This document shows positions 1 through 8,181 of a DNA stretch of 36,486 bases, piece after piece. Source of the stretch: Nocardioidaceae bacterium (lineage in GTDB: Bacteria; Actinomycetota; Actinomycetes; Propionibacteriales; Nocardioidaceae); NCBI GenBank assembly GCA_030447585.1, contig JAUJOO010000003.1, positions 1 through 36,486 on the forward strand, written 5' to 3'. Each line of letters begins with the position of its first letter. Within the stretch, counting starts at the first letter, position 1. The notes under the pieces were generated by a model, which was given only the letters and a program-made list of their open reading frames with translations, had not been told where the DNA came from and searched no databases. The translations under genes and the position numbers were made by a program.

Positions 1-128
1 TCGGAACGCAGGGATGACAGCCACTGCGCGTTGTCGGCCTCACGGTCGTGCTCCGGTGGACGGGGCAGCGCGCCGCTCCCGACAACAGATGTCGGCTCAG
101 CCGCCGTCGTGGCTGGCACCTGGCTCAT
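1..128 (-). CDS. N-terminus of probable ECF sigma factor (partial)
   Basis: An open frame starts with ATG at 128 and runs off the left edge without a stop (42 codons). Its ATG overlaps the TGA of the upstream small gene in the usual ATGA arrangement, which is why I accept it. The end of the visible part (D-N-A-Q-W-L-S-S-L-R-S) resembles the beginning of actinobacterial ECF RNA polymerase sigma factors, where a W-L-x-x-L-R segment precedes the region 2 helices; the preceding 30 residues are a low-complexity tail. No diagnostic sigma domain lies inside the window, so the assignment is an inference from a short segment and the operon layout. Confidence 0.45.
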   Translation of the reverse strand, partial: MSQVPATTAAEPTSVVGSGALPRPPEHDREADNAQWLSSLRS

Positions 129-355
129 GAGCCGCCCTCTCTCTCGTCGAGCGGCGCCAGGATGCGAGTCGCCAGGCGCGGCGGGCATCCTCGCTCGACC
201 AGCTCGAGGATGGCGTGCAGATCCCAACGTGGGTTGGCCGCCGTGACGGCGGCCAGCTCCGGCAGAAAGCCGGCCTCAACAAGTTGGTGCTGCCGCCACG
301 CGATCACGTCATCGCCTTGCCGTCGGGCGGCCGCGCCCGGCCTGGTGATGTGCAT
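125..355 (-). CDS. small conserved actinobacterial protein, 76 aa
   Basis: This 76-residue protein has the pattern D-D-V-I-A-W-R-x-H-Q-L followed by a helical D-L-H-A-I-L-E-L-V-E-R-G-C-P-P segment and an A-T-R-I-L-A-P-L tail. I recognise this as a short conserved actinobacterial protein of unknown function. The ATG at 355 fits because homology-like sequence begins shortly after it; the frame stays open further upstream but looks non-coding. Its TGA overlaps the ATG of the sigma-like gene, so the two are probably co-transcribed and the small protein may modulate that factor. No signal peptide or membrane segment is seen. The function is unknown. Confidence 0.55.
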   Translation of the reverse strand: MHITRPGAAARRQGDDVIAWRQHQLVEAGFLPELAAVTAANPRWDLHAILELVERGCPPRLATRILAPLDEREGGS

Positions 356-528
356 ACCTGATGAGTGTCCACCCGTGAGCCTTTTCTTACCCCGGAGTCC
401 ATGAAGTGTCGGGCTGCACGTGACGGGGCGGGAACTCTCTGGCGAGGCGGAGGTAAGGATCGGCACTTGGGTCGTCACTAATGAGTCTGTCAGCACCGAA
501 GCACAGCCACGAATGTCGGGAGATGCAG

Positions 529-2222
529 ATGACGCCCAGCACTTTTGTGATCGTCGGTGCGAGCCTGGCTGGTGCGAGCGCCGCGGCCGCCTTGCGCGCC
601 GAGGGGTTCGAGGGGCGGATCGTGCTGGTCGGCGACGAACCGGAGCTCCCCTACGAGCGACCGCCGCTGTCGAAGGGCTATCTCACCGGCGAAACTGCCC
701 GGGGGCGGGTGTATCTGCACGAGGAGATCTTCTACTCCGACCACGACATCGACCTGCGTACTGGAACCCGCGTCCAGGCGCTCGACCTGATGTCCTCTGA
801 AGTTGAGCTTGAGGCGGGGGAGCGGCTGCGGTTCGACCGGCTGCTGCTGGCTACCGGTGCATTTCCGCGACGCCTGCAGGGTCCCGGCGTTGACCTTAAC
901 GGGATCTACTACCTGCGCGACCTCGCCGATGCCGACGCGCTGCGCGAGCGTATGCGCCGCGGTGGCAACCTCGTCGTCATCGGCGCGGGTTGGATCGGCG
1001 CGGAGATCGCTGCCTCGGCCCGTCAGCAGGGGTTGGACGTCACCGTGTTGGACCCCGCGCCGGTCCCGCTGGGGCGGGTGCTAGGCCCCGAGGTGGGCGG
1101 CTTCTACCGCGACTTGCACGCCGACCATGACGTGAAAATGCTGCTGGGAAGCGGGTTCGCCGGTTTGGAAGGCTCTGGCCATGTGCGGCGGGTGCTCAGC
1201 ACCGACGGGTTGCGGATCGAAGCGGACTTTGTCGTGGTGGGGATCGGGGTGCAACCGCGCACCGACCTGGCGGAGCGGGCCGGCCTGCGGGTGGATAACG
1301 GCGTGGTGGTCGACGAGCTGTTGCGCGCCAGCGACCCCCGGATCTTCGCGGCAGGTGACGTGGCCCGCGCTCGCCATCCCTTCTACGGCGAGCACGTGCG
1401 CGTCGAGCACTGGGGCACCGCCCGCGACCAGGGGGTAGCCGCCGCGCGCGGCATGCTCGGCCGCGGCGCCCCGTACGACGCGCTGCCGTACTTCTTCTCC
1501 GACCAGTACGACATAGGCATGGAGTACCGCGGCCGGGCTACCGACTGGGACCAGGTGGTATTTCGGGGTGACCCCGCTAGTGGCGAGTTCCTCGCCTTCT
1601 GGGTGAAGGACAGCCGGGTGCTGGCGGGAGTGAACGTCAACGTCTGGGACGTCGGCGACGACATCGAGACCCTCATCCGGTCCCGCACCGAGGTGAACCT
1701 CGATCGGCTCGCGGACCCGGATGTGGGACTCAGCGAAGTGTCGACGCAGCCCGTCGCCGATCGCGGCAAGGCCAACCGCGGCGGGCTCGGCGGATTCCTC
1801 GCCGGACGGGTCAGCTACGTGCGCCGGTTCGCCGCCGACCGGTTCACTCCCGCCGACTCCACCCCGCCGAGGAACTCGCCCGCGGAGAAGGCCGGGTGCT
1901 CGACGTCGCCGGCGAGAAAGTCGCCGTGTACAAGGACCCGGCAGGGGGCCTGCATGCGGTCTCACCGGTGTGCACCCACGCCCGCTGCCTGGTGCAGTGG
2001 AACGCCGCCGACACCGCTTGGGACTGCCCCTGCCACGGCTCCCGCTTCGACGCCACCGGCCAAGTGCTGCGCGGGCCGGCCAAGAAGAACCTCCACCCCA
2101 AGCAACTGCCCGCCCGGCCCCTGGGCCCGGCACCGCCTGATCGCCAGGGATCCACGACCCCGGAGCAGTGCCGCGTTCCAGAACGGCCCACCCACCCGAC
2201 CTTGTCCAGGAGACTTCGATGA
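529..2222 (+). CDS. FAD-dependent ferredoxin-type reductase fused to Rieske domain (frameshifted)
   Basis: This is a pyridine-nucleotide-disulfide oxidoreductase of the ferredoxin/rhodocoxin reductase (AIF-like) class. An FAD-binding strand (V-I-V-G-A-S-L-A-G-A) is followed by the L-P-Y-E-R-P-P-L-S-K segment, an NAD-binding G-A-G-W-I-G-A motif near residue 150, I-F-A-A-G-D-V near residue 275, and a reductase C-terminal domain. A Rieske [2Fe-2S] domain with C-T-H-A-R-C and C-P-C-H-G-S-R-F follows in another frame. The frames join if one C is restored in the A-CCCC run at 1861-1866, giving 564 codons. ATG 529 is chosen over 481 and 523 because GGGAG at 518-522 sits six bases upstream. The role is probably NAD(P)H-to-Rieske electron transfer in the cytoplasm; the partner is unknown. 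The TGA overlaps the next ATG. The frameshift may be a sequencing error or decay. Confidence 0.75.
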
Positions 2223-2663
2223 AGAACCGCTATCCCGTCCAAGTCGTCGCCCTGCTCGCTGCCGTCGCTTTCCTGGCCGTCGCGATCCTCGGCTTCGTGC
2301 CAGGTATCACCACCCGCTACTCCGACCTCTCCTTCGCCGGACACGAGTCCGGGGTCCTGCTGCTGGGCCTGTTCCAGGTCAGCGTGCTACACAATCTCGT
2401 CCACGCGATGTTCGGCGTAGTCGGTCTAGTGGCCGCGAAGACAGTCAGCGGCGCCCGCGGTTTCCTGCTCGGCGCGGGCGCCGTCTATCTGGTGCTCACC
2501 GTGTTCGGTCTGCTGATCGACTTCGACAGCCCGCTGAACTTCGTGCCCCTCAACGGCGCCGACAACTGGCTACACCTTGGACTCGGCCTCCGGAATGCTC
2601 GCCGCCTGGATCGCCCTCGCCAGAACCACCCCCTCGGCCTTTCGCGGCCGCAAGCAGCAGTGA
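2219..2663 (+). CDS. DUF4383 membrane protein (frameshifted)
   Basis: ATG 2219 follows AGGAG at 2207-2211 and overlaps the stop of the Rieske frame. The protein starts with a signal-anchor-like hydrophobic helix (residues 8-26) and has three further hydrophobic segments. The blocks H-N-L-V-H-A-M-F-G-V-V-G-L and D-N-W-L-H-L-G-L-G are typical of DUF4383 proteins, integral membrane proteins of unknown function. Near 2588-2591 the frame slips: removing one C from CTCCGG gives G-M-L-A-A-W-I-A-L-A-R and a TGA at 2661-2663, a normal 147-residue length. Unshifted, the frame runs into the next gene with unnatural Arg-rich sequence. It is translationally linked to the reductase, suggesting a membrane role with it. 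Confidence 0.7.
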
Positions 2664-2744
2664 AAGGGTTCTCAGTGGCCGCGGGTGAATCGGTTGCGAC
2701 GCCCTCCTCGGCGTCCGGCTCGGGCAACGAGGAAGGAAATCGCC

Positions 2745-3417
2745 GTGAGCGCAGTGATCGACGACGAGCCTGTTGCCACAACGAAGGCGGGGGACCGACC
2801 GGCCCGTCCCCCGCTTCGGGAGCCCGCGCCGGCCTCCAACCTTCGAATGCTTGCCGGGCGGTCGGCCGTGGATCTACCAGCCGCTCGAGAAGCGGTGGCG
2901 GACCTGTTGACCGCGCTCGGACACGACCCTTGTTCCGACCATCTGCTCGACACGCCTCGTCGGGTGGCCGACGCTTTGGCCGAGCTGCTCACTCCCGTGC
3001 CGTTCGCCTTCACCACCTTCCCCAACGAGGAGGCGTACGACGGCCTGGTGCTGGTCCGCGACGTGGCGTTCACGTCGCTGTGCGAGCACCACCTGCTGCC
3101 GTTCTCCGGCGTCGCACACATCGGCTACCTTCCGGACGAGCGGATCGTTGGACTGTCCAAGCTCGCCCGCACCGTTGCTGAGACGTTCGCGCGCCAGTTA
3201 CAGGTGCAAGAGCGCCTCACAGCAGATCGCCGGCTGGCTGCAGGACCAGCTTCAGCCTCGCGGCGTCGGCGTCGTACTGGAAGCCGAACACCAGTGCATG
3301 ACACTGCGGGGAGTTCGGGCCATGGGATCCCGCACCGTCACGTCGGCCATGCTCGGTGGGCTGCGCGACGACGCACGCAGTCGTGAGGAGTTCCTCGCCC
3401 TGACCCGTCACCGATGA
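2745..3417 (+). CDS. folE: GTP cyclohydrolase I (frameshifted)
   Basis: FolE converts GTP to 7,8-dihydroneopterin triphosphate, the first step of folate and pterin synthesis. The hallmark residues are visible: D-T-P-R-R-V-A, zinc-binding S-L-C-E-H-H-L-L-P-F, V-G-L-S-K-L-A-R, Q-V-Q-E-R-L, and A-E-H-Q-C-M-T-L-R-G-V carrying the second zinc cysteine. The C-terminal third is in another frame: after the CTC codon at 3216-3218 a single A precedes CAG-CAG-ATC, so two bases are missing (restoring the usual E-R-L-T-Q-Q-I) or one is extra. Restored length is about 224 residues, as in E. coli. GTG 2745 is chosen because AGGAAGGA lies just upstream. It stands in a pterin-type cluster with a RibD-like reductase and a FolP homologue, so it may be a second, pathway-specific copy. 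Confidence 0.8.
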
Positions 3418-3489
3418 TGCGGCTTCCAAGCGGCATGCTTCTACCCATGCGGCACACCGGCTCAGGTGATCGCGACAGAGAGAAGAGAC

Positions 3490-3531
3490 ATGATCAAGCA
3501 CACGGTCACCGCCCCACGGCGGGCGGCATGA
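3490..3531 (+). other. possible 13-codon leader ORF
   Basis: ATG 3490 follows a purine-rich stretch (AGAGAAGAGA) that is a far better ribosome site than anything in front of ATG 3528. The short frame encodes M-I-K-H-T-V-T-A-P-R-R-A-A and its TGA (3529-3531) overlaps the ATG of the reductase. It could couple translation into the reductase, or be an N-terminus detached by another indel. Nothing shows that the peptide itself matters. Confidence 0.25.
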
Positions 3532-4334
3532 GGCGTCTGTTGCCGTGGCCGGTCGGTGATGCGGTCGACCTGGACGCCGCGTACTGGGTCGAGGACCCGG
3601 GACGCCAGCATGTAGTCGGTGCGATGGTCGCCAGCGCTGACGGAGCGGCCGAGGCCGAGGGCCGCGCCGGTGGGCTGTCCGGACCGGCGGATGTGCGGCT
3701 GTTCGCGCTTTTGCGAGGTCACGCCGACGTCCTGCTGGTCGGAGCGAGCACAGTTCGCATCGAGCAGTACGGCGGCGACCAGCCCTCGCCGGAGCGTCGC
3801 GCCTGGCGTACCGACCGCGGCATGGCCGAGGTCCCGCGGATCGCGGTCGTCACCCGGAGCTGCGCGCTCGACCCGGCCGGCCCACTGTTCACCGACACCA
3901 TGGTCCGACCGCTGATCGTGACCTGCTCCGCCGCCCCACCAGAACGCGTCGCGATGCTCACCGATGTCGCCGACGTCGTCACGGCCGGGGACGACAGCGT
4001 CGACATCGCGGCCGCGTTGGATGTTCTCGCTGAGCGCGGACTACGCCGCGTCAGCTGCGAAGGCGGCCCCACCCTGCTCGCGCAGGCCATCGCCGCTGGA
4101 CGACTCGACGAGCTGTCACTGACGGTGTCCCCTCTGCTGCTCGCCGGCCCCGCCAGGCGGATCCTGAGCGGTCCGCCGCTACGTGTCCCCGTCCGCCTAC
4201 GGCTGGCCCACGTGCTCGAAGACGACGACGGGTTCTTGTTTTTGCGCTACCTGCTTGACATCCGCCCGGACCAACCGCCGGACTCGGACGCAGCCCTTCG
4301 GTCGCAGCCACCTCCTGGCATGGCGTTGCGATGA
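3528..4334 (+). CDS. RibD C-terminal-like / pyrimidine reductase family protein
   Basis: This 268-residue protein has the dihydrofolate-reductase-like fold of the RibD C-terminal domain, which reduces pteridine or pyrimidine intermediates with NADPH. Visible landmarks are V-V-G-A-M-V-A-S-A-D-G-A near residue 30, G-G-L-S-G-P-A-D, D-V-L-L-V-G-A-S-T-V-R near 70, and C-E-G-G-P-T-L-L near 180. ATG 3528 (M-R-R-L-L-P-W-P) matches the usual start of this family; the frame is open further upstream but unconserved. It lies between folE and a folP homologue and overlaps the latter by ATGA. In this setting a pterin or folate-intermediate reductase is more likely than riboflavin synthesis, since no other rib gene is present; this is inference. 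Confidence 0.7.
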   Translation: MRRLLPWPVGDAVDLDAAYWVEDPGRQHVVGAMVASADGAAEAEGRAGGLSGPADVRLFALLRGHADVLLVGASTVRIEQYGGDQPSPERRAWRTDRGMAEVPRIAVVTRSCALDPAGPLFTDTMVRPLIVTCSAAPPERVAMLTDVADVVTAGDDSVDIAAALDVLAERGLRRVSCEGGPTLLAQAIAAGRLDELSLTVSPLLLAGPARRILSGPPLRVPVRLRLAHVLEDDDGFLFLRYLLDIRPDQPPDSDAALRSQPPPGMALR

Positions 4335-5344
4335 CCCACCCGCTCAGGATCGAAATCGAAGCGAAGTGGCGCACCGATGGCAACGCCTCCTCCCGCAGTC
4401 AGCCGGCGCCGGGCGTCGAGCGGCCCGCTGCCGTTGCACAGCGCCCTCTGCGGCTGGGCACACGCACTTTCCAGCCGGACGAATTCGTGGTGATGGGCAT
4501 CGTCAACCGCACTCCGGATTCGTTTTACGACCACGGTGCGACCTACGCCGCCGCGGCGGCGGTGGACGCGGCCGAGCGTGCCTTGGACGCCGGTGCCGAC
4601 ATCGTGGACATCGGCGGTGTCAAAGCCGGACCCGGCGCGGACGTGTCCGTGGCACAGGAGATTGACCGGGTGGTCGAGGTGATCGCGAGTGTGCGCCAGC
4701 GCCGACCGACGGCGGTCATCAGCGTCGACACATGGCGCGCCGAGGTGGCCCGCGAGGCTGTCGCGGCCGGTGCCGATCTGCTCAACGATGCCTGGGAGGG
4801 CCACGACCCGCGTCTGGCCGAGGTAGCAGCAGGAACCGGCGTGGGCCTGGTCTGCACTCATGCCGGGCACCTGCCGCCACGCACCGACCCGCGATGCCCC
4901 CGCTACGAGGACCTGCTCGCCGACGTCGTGAACACCGTGACCGGTCTCGCAGCGACGGCCGTCCGTGTCGGCGTTCGGCCCGACGGGCTGCTCATCGACC
5001 CTGGCCACGACTTTGGCAAGACCACGGCGCACTCACTCGAAGTCACCCGCCGGCTCGACGAGCTCGCCGCCACCGGGTGGCCCGTACTGGTCGCGCTGTC
5101 GAACAAGGACTTCATCGGCGAGACGCTGGACCTCCGCGCTCCTGAACGTCTCGTCGGCACACTGGCCGCGACAACCGTGGCAGCATGGCTTGGAGCCCGG
5201 GTCTTCCGAGCTCACAACGTTGCGGAGGTTCGCCAGGCCCTCGACATGACCGCCACGATCCTGGGGCACCGCTCACCCGTCGCTCCACACCGCGGGCTCG
5301 GTTGGACCTCCGCGCTTGATCTTGAGGAGGCGCACGGTGCCTGA
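4331..5344 (+). CDS. folP2: FolP2-like dihydropteroate synthase homologue
   Basis: A 337-residue TIM-barrel protein of the DHPS family. Family motifs are present in variant form: M-G-I-V-N-R-T-P-D-S-F (usual N-V-T-P-D-S-F), I-D-I-G-G-V-K-A-G-P-G in place of G-G-E-S-T-R-P-G, L-L-N-D-A-W-E-G, D-P-G-H-D-F-G-K-T, L-S-N-K-D-F-I-G-E-T and F-R-A-H-N-V. The G-G-V-K-A-G-P-G loop and N-R-T-P-D-S-F-Y-D are what I know from mycobacterial FolP2 (Rv1207 type), a paralogue for which ordinary DHPS activity has not been found. The first 50 residues are an unconserved extension. Its ATG overlaps the reductase stop. It probably condenses a pterin with an unidentified acceptor; classical folate synthesis is possible but less likely. 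Confidence 0.75.
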   Translation: MTHPLRIEIEAKWRTDGNASSRSQPAPGVERPAAVAQRPLRLGTRTFQPDEFVVMGIVNRTPDSFYDHGATYAAAAAVDAAERALDAGADIVDIGGVKAGPGADVSVAQEIDRVVEVIASVRQRRPTAVISVDTWRAEVAREAVAAGADLLNDAWEGHDPRLAEVAAGTGVGLVCTHAGHLPPRTDPRCPRYEDLLADVVNTVTGLAATAVRVGVRPDGLLIDPGHDFGKTTAHSLEVTRRLDELAATGWPVLVALSNKDFIGETLDLRAPERLVGTLAATTVAAWLGARVFRAHNVAEVRQALDMTATILGHRSPVAPHRGLGWTSALDLEEAHGA

Positions 5345-5389
5345 TCGAGTAGCCGCTCATCCGAGCAGCGTGGCAGGCGGGCAGCGCTG

Positions 5390-6289
5390 ATGCAGGCCTG
5401 GATCAATCCCGCCTGCTCAAAGTGCTCCGCCGCGCTCGAGGCGCTGGACGCAGAGGGTATCGAGGTAGAGCAGCGCCGCTACCTGGAGCAGGCACCCACC
5501 GCCGCCGAACTCAACGACGTCCTGCAGAGACTGCGGCTGGAGCCATGGGACATCACACGGCTGACTGAGCAGACTGCGGTGGAACTCGGAATGGCCCGGT
5601 GGCCCCGCGACCGGAACCGCTGGATCGCCGCGCTCGCCGAGCACCCCATCCTGATCCAACGCCCAATCCTGCTGCTGGACGACGGCACCGCCGTCTTAGG
5701 AAGAACCGAACAAGACCTGCGCATCGCTGTCAGCGCTCAGCACAGCCGTAGCGATGCGCGACCCCGATTTCGACACAAGAGCGTGGATCCGACCCGCGAG
5801 CACCTGCACACCAGCGAATTCGACGACTTCGTCGACGGCCTGGACTACCCGATGTTCATAGTCACCACGGCCTCTGACGGACAACAAGCTGGTTGCCTGG
5901 TCGGCTTCACCAGCCAGGTAAGCATTGACCCACCGCGGATGCTGGTCTGCCTGTCGGTGCGCAACCACACGTACCGCGTGGCCAAACATGCCGACATGCT
6001 CGCCGTCCACGTCCTGGGACCGGACCAACGCGACCTAGCCGAACTTTTCGGCGAGACGAGCGGCGACGACGTCGACAAGTTCGCCCGCTGCTCCTGGCGT
6101 CCAGGGCCCCGCAACGTGCCCCTGCTCGAGGACTGCCCACGGCGGATCGTCGGCCGAGTGCTGAGCAGGGACTCCTTCGGCGACCACGTTGGCTTCCTTT
6201 TGGAACCAACCGGAATCGAGGTCAACAGCACGGGCGCGAGCCTGAGCTACCAGCAGGTGGACGAACTCCAGGCCGGACACCCCGCGTGA
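5390..6289 (+). CDS. ArsC-like thioredoxin-fold / flavin reductase fusion protein
   Basis: This 299-residue protein has two parts. Residues 1-115 are ArsC/Spx-like: N-P-A-C-S-K-C (Cys9, Cys12), a central helical region, and L-I-Q-R-P-I-L-L matching the L-I-x-R-P-I loop of arsenate reductases. Residues about 130-295 form an FMN-binding split-barrel flavin reductase domain with D-Y-P-M-F-I-V-T-T-A, G-C-L-V-G-F-T-S-Q, D-P-P-R-M-L-V-C-L-S, N-H-T-Y, a D-x-D-K-F segment and G-D-H-V-G-F-L-L-E-P. The frame is continuous. The two domains are usually separate proteins, so this looks like a genuine fusion coupling flavin reduction to a thiol centre. It follows the FolP homologue by 45 bases and has only a weak ribosome site. 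The substrate is unknown; arsenate is not assured because the usual catalytic Arg pattern is not clear. Confidence 0.7.
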   Translation: MQAWINPACSKCSAALEALDAEGIEVEQRRYLEQAPTAAELNDVLQRLRLEPWDITRLTEQTAVELGMARWPRDRNRWIAALAEHPILIQRPILLLDDGTAVLGRTEQDLRIAVSAQHSRSDARPRFRHKSVDPTREHLHTSEFDDFVDGLDYPMFIVTTASDGQQAGCLVGFTSQVSIDPPRMLVCLSVRNHTYRVAKHADMLAVHVLGPDQRDLAELFGETSGDDVDKFARCSWRPGPRNVPLLEDCPRRIVGRVLSRDSFGDHVGFLLEPTGIEVNSTGASLSYQQVDELQAGHPA

Positions 6290-6420
6290 CCGCGGCCCGC
6301 CGCGCGACCAGGACGCCCCTTCTGGGAGACCCGAGTGGATGAGCCCGTGGACGGCAGCTCCACCACAACGGCGCGGGCGGCGAAGCTCACCGGTGGTGTG
6401 GGCCTGAGGGTGTATACGGT

Positions 6421-6757
6421 TCAGGCACGTCCAATTTCCTCGCTGGTGAGCATCCTCGCCAGGGCGTGGAGGAGCAGCTCGAGCCCGAACTCGAACCCGT
6501 CGGCGAAGTCGTAACCGGGCTGCAGGTAGCAGGTCGTGACCATCTCGGTCATGTGCGGGCTCGCCGGCCGCCATCAGCTCCTGCACAGGTCCGGCGACGT
6601 CGCTGACTCCGTCGGGGCCCTCGAAGGGCAGCGAAGCCTCCTGCGGCGCATGCCCGTAGATGAGAGCGTCCAGGACGGCGCACGCGTGGGCTGTTCCCTC
6701 CAGCGAGAGCCCGCCCCGCCGCAAGGCGCCGAGGACCGCATCGTGGCGCCGCGTCAT
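6421..6757 (-). pseudogene. truncated, frameshifted TetR C-terminal domain
   Basis: Only the ligand-binding end of a TetR-type (TetR_C_1) repressor is present: R-R-H-D-A-V-L-G-A-L near the start, T-A-H-A-C-A-V-L-D-A, Q-E-A-S-L-P-F, then after a frame slip near 6560 M-T-E-M-V-T-T, L-Q-P-G-Y-D-F-A-D-G-F-E-F-G-L-E-L-L-L and a TGA at 6421-6423. The slip is explained by loss of two bases within a G-E-Y-P-H codon stretch. The helix-turn-helix half is missing; upstream sequence is unrelated. It cannot bind DNA and is a remnant left by a deletion or recombination. The 130 bases between it and the fusion gene hold nothing I recognise. Confidence 0.65.
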
Positions 6758-6854
6758 CGTCGATCTGCTATTGGTGGTGAACATCGGCGCCTCCGTAGAC
6801 GTATACAAGCTCGTTCAACCCCGAGCGTCGGGGTCGACGAGAAAGGGAACCGAC

Positions 6855-7273
6855 ATGACAACAAGACTGCTAGCCGCGCTGGCCGCAACGACACTTGGGG
6901 CGGCGTTGGTGCAAGCGCCACTCGCAACCGCGGGAGCCGCACCCCTGCCAACCTGCTCCGGTGAGGTGGCGACGATCTTCTTCCCGAGCACTTCAAACTC
7001 CGCGACCGCTGTAGAGGGCACCAGCGGAGACGACGTGATCGTCACGGGCAGAGGGTCGGACCACGTGGATGGAAGAGGTGGCAGAGACGTCATCTGCACC
7101 CGAGGCGGCGTTGACGTCATCCGGGGTGGTAAGGGCGACGACCTGATGCGCGGTGGCCGAGCCGCCGACCAGGTGGCCGGCGGAAGGGGCCTAGACCGGG
7201 CCAACGGAGGAAGGGCGCCAAAGACGTCTGTGCAGCCGAGCGGGAGAGGCGTTGCGAGCGCAACTTCAGCTGA
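6855..7273 (+). CDS. secreted RTX-type calcium-binding repeat protein (frameshifted)
   Basis: ATG 6855 follows GAAAGGGA. Residues 1-31 form a Sec signal peptide (T-T-R-L-L-A-A-L-A-A-T-T-L-G-A core, A-T-A-G-A-A-A cleavage zone). Then come three to four nonapeptide-like calcium-binding repeats (G-D-D-V-I-V-T-G, G-R-D-V-I-C-T-R-G-G, G-G-K-G-D-D-L-M-R-G-G). One base is missing near 7209-7211; restoring it gives G-K-G-A-K-D-V-C-A-A-E, the normal terminal cysteine cap, and a TGA at 7271-7273 for 139 residues. The unshifted frame continues into unnatural sequence. It is probably a small exported calcium-binding protein with no enzyme domain. Confidence 0.65.
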
Positions 7274-7307
7274 AATACAACCGGGTGGGCAGAGTTCAGA
7301 CCGACTC

Positions 7308-7886
7308 TCATCGTGCCCTGGGCTCGTCCGTGTAGGGGTCCATGCCAACGAATACACCGCCGAACTTGGCGTGGCACGCGCGTCCGTCGATCCAGCAGCG
7401 GCCGTCGTTGGTCACCTGCTCGCAGACACTCTTGTCGTCGACGTGCTGTGCCTCGAAGCCGCCGCCAATCGAGGTGTTGTATCCGGAGACGCTTCGATCG
7501 TGCGAGCAAACCGTCCTGGGCTTAGGTGTCGCACACGCCGACGTAGTGCCATGGCTCGCCGATCGCAGGTAGCCCGCAGACTGGACAGGGGGTGCGGCGT
7601 CGTCCTCGCGGGGGAGGTTCCATGAGCCAGTCATGCGCGGCGAGCGCACGAAGTGCTGCTGCCTCGGTCTTTTCCTTAGCGTAACGCTTAGCGCGACGCC
7701 GAAGCTTGACCAGGAGACAGTCGGCTCTTGCTGTGTCATCGACGCCGGTCCGGGACTCAGGTGGAAGATCGCCAACCGTCTGTGCGCCAGGGCGGTGACC
7801 GCTGCTCGGTGCCAAGCACTCACATCGGCAAGGTCGATCCTGCGGTTCCGGTGCTTGGTTTCGCGCCAGTACTTCTCGAGGCACAC
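7308..7886 (-). pseudogene. broken hypothetical gene(s)
   Basis: Three natural-looking protein pieces lie on this strand in alternating frames. The first (7886 to about 7740) reads C-L-E-K-Y-W-R-E-T-K-H-R-N-R-R-I-D-L and A-W-H-R-A-A-V-T-A-L-A-H, with GC-rich third positions. The second (about 7745 to 7522) has a basic helix (L-R-R-R-A-K-R-Y-A-K-E-K) and a CxxC-type end, C-P-V-C-G-L-P-A-I-G-E-P-W-H-Y. The third (about 7510 to 7308) has D-K-S-V-C-E-Q-V and A-K-F-G-G-V-F-V-G-M-D-P. Either one gene broken by indels or several small overlapping ones is possible. I recognise no family. Confidence 0.3.
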
Positions 7887-8141
7887 GCTGGGTGGAGCGC
7901 TGTAGTGATCTGGACCCGTGGTCGCCGACCGAGATCGTGTCGGTGTGCTCGTCGCGTTCGCCGATGACAGCGAGAAGTCCTGGAGGTCACGGGCCGATGA
8001 TGTGCCCCAAGTACCACCTCACGATCGATACGTACGCCGATGTGGCCGTTCGTTTACCCTCCCCACCACCCGACTTGCCGGTGCGGGTCGGGGCGTCTTG
8101 CGGGGCAACCCTTGCCGGATCTCGGAGTGCGTCTACCGGCC
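7887..8141. other. stretch with no recognisable gene
   Basis: No frame on either strand has both natural amino-acid composition and a plausible start. I see no RNA gene, repeat or mobile-element end here. It separates the broken hypothetical genes from the dyad in front of the next intact gene. Confidence 0.4.
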
Positions 8142-8165
8142 TGTTACCCTGGTCCCTTGGTAACA
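8142..8165. repeat. perfect 7-bp dyad upstream of the 8182 gene
   Basis: TGTTACC at 8142-8148 and GGTAACA at 8159-8165 are perfect inverted repeats around a 10-base spacer. The dyad ends three bases before the GAGAGGA ribosome site of the gene starting at 8182. It could be a repressor operator (autoregulation by that protein is one option) or an RNA hairpin affecting translation. The sequence does not decide between them. Confidence 0.5.
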
Positions 8166-8181
8166 GCGAGAGGAACTCGAA

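Noticed and set aside
1081-2133. 350-codon open frame on the minus strand opposite the FAD oxidoreductase
   Set aside because: It is the shadow of a GC-rich gene; composition is Arg/Gly/Pro/His-rich with no family motif, while the plus strand has clear FAD and Rieske motifs.
2591-3181. Reading the DUF4383 frame onward as a 337-residue protein
   Set aside because: After the slip near 2589 the sequence is Arg/Ser-rich and overlaps folE; the shifted frame gives the family-like end and a stop at 2661-2663.
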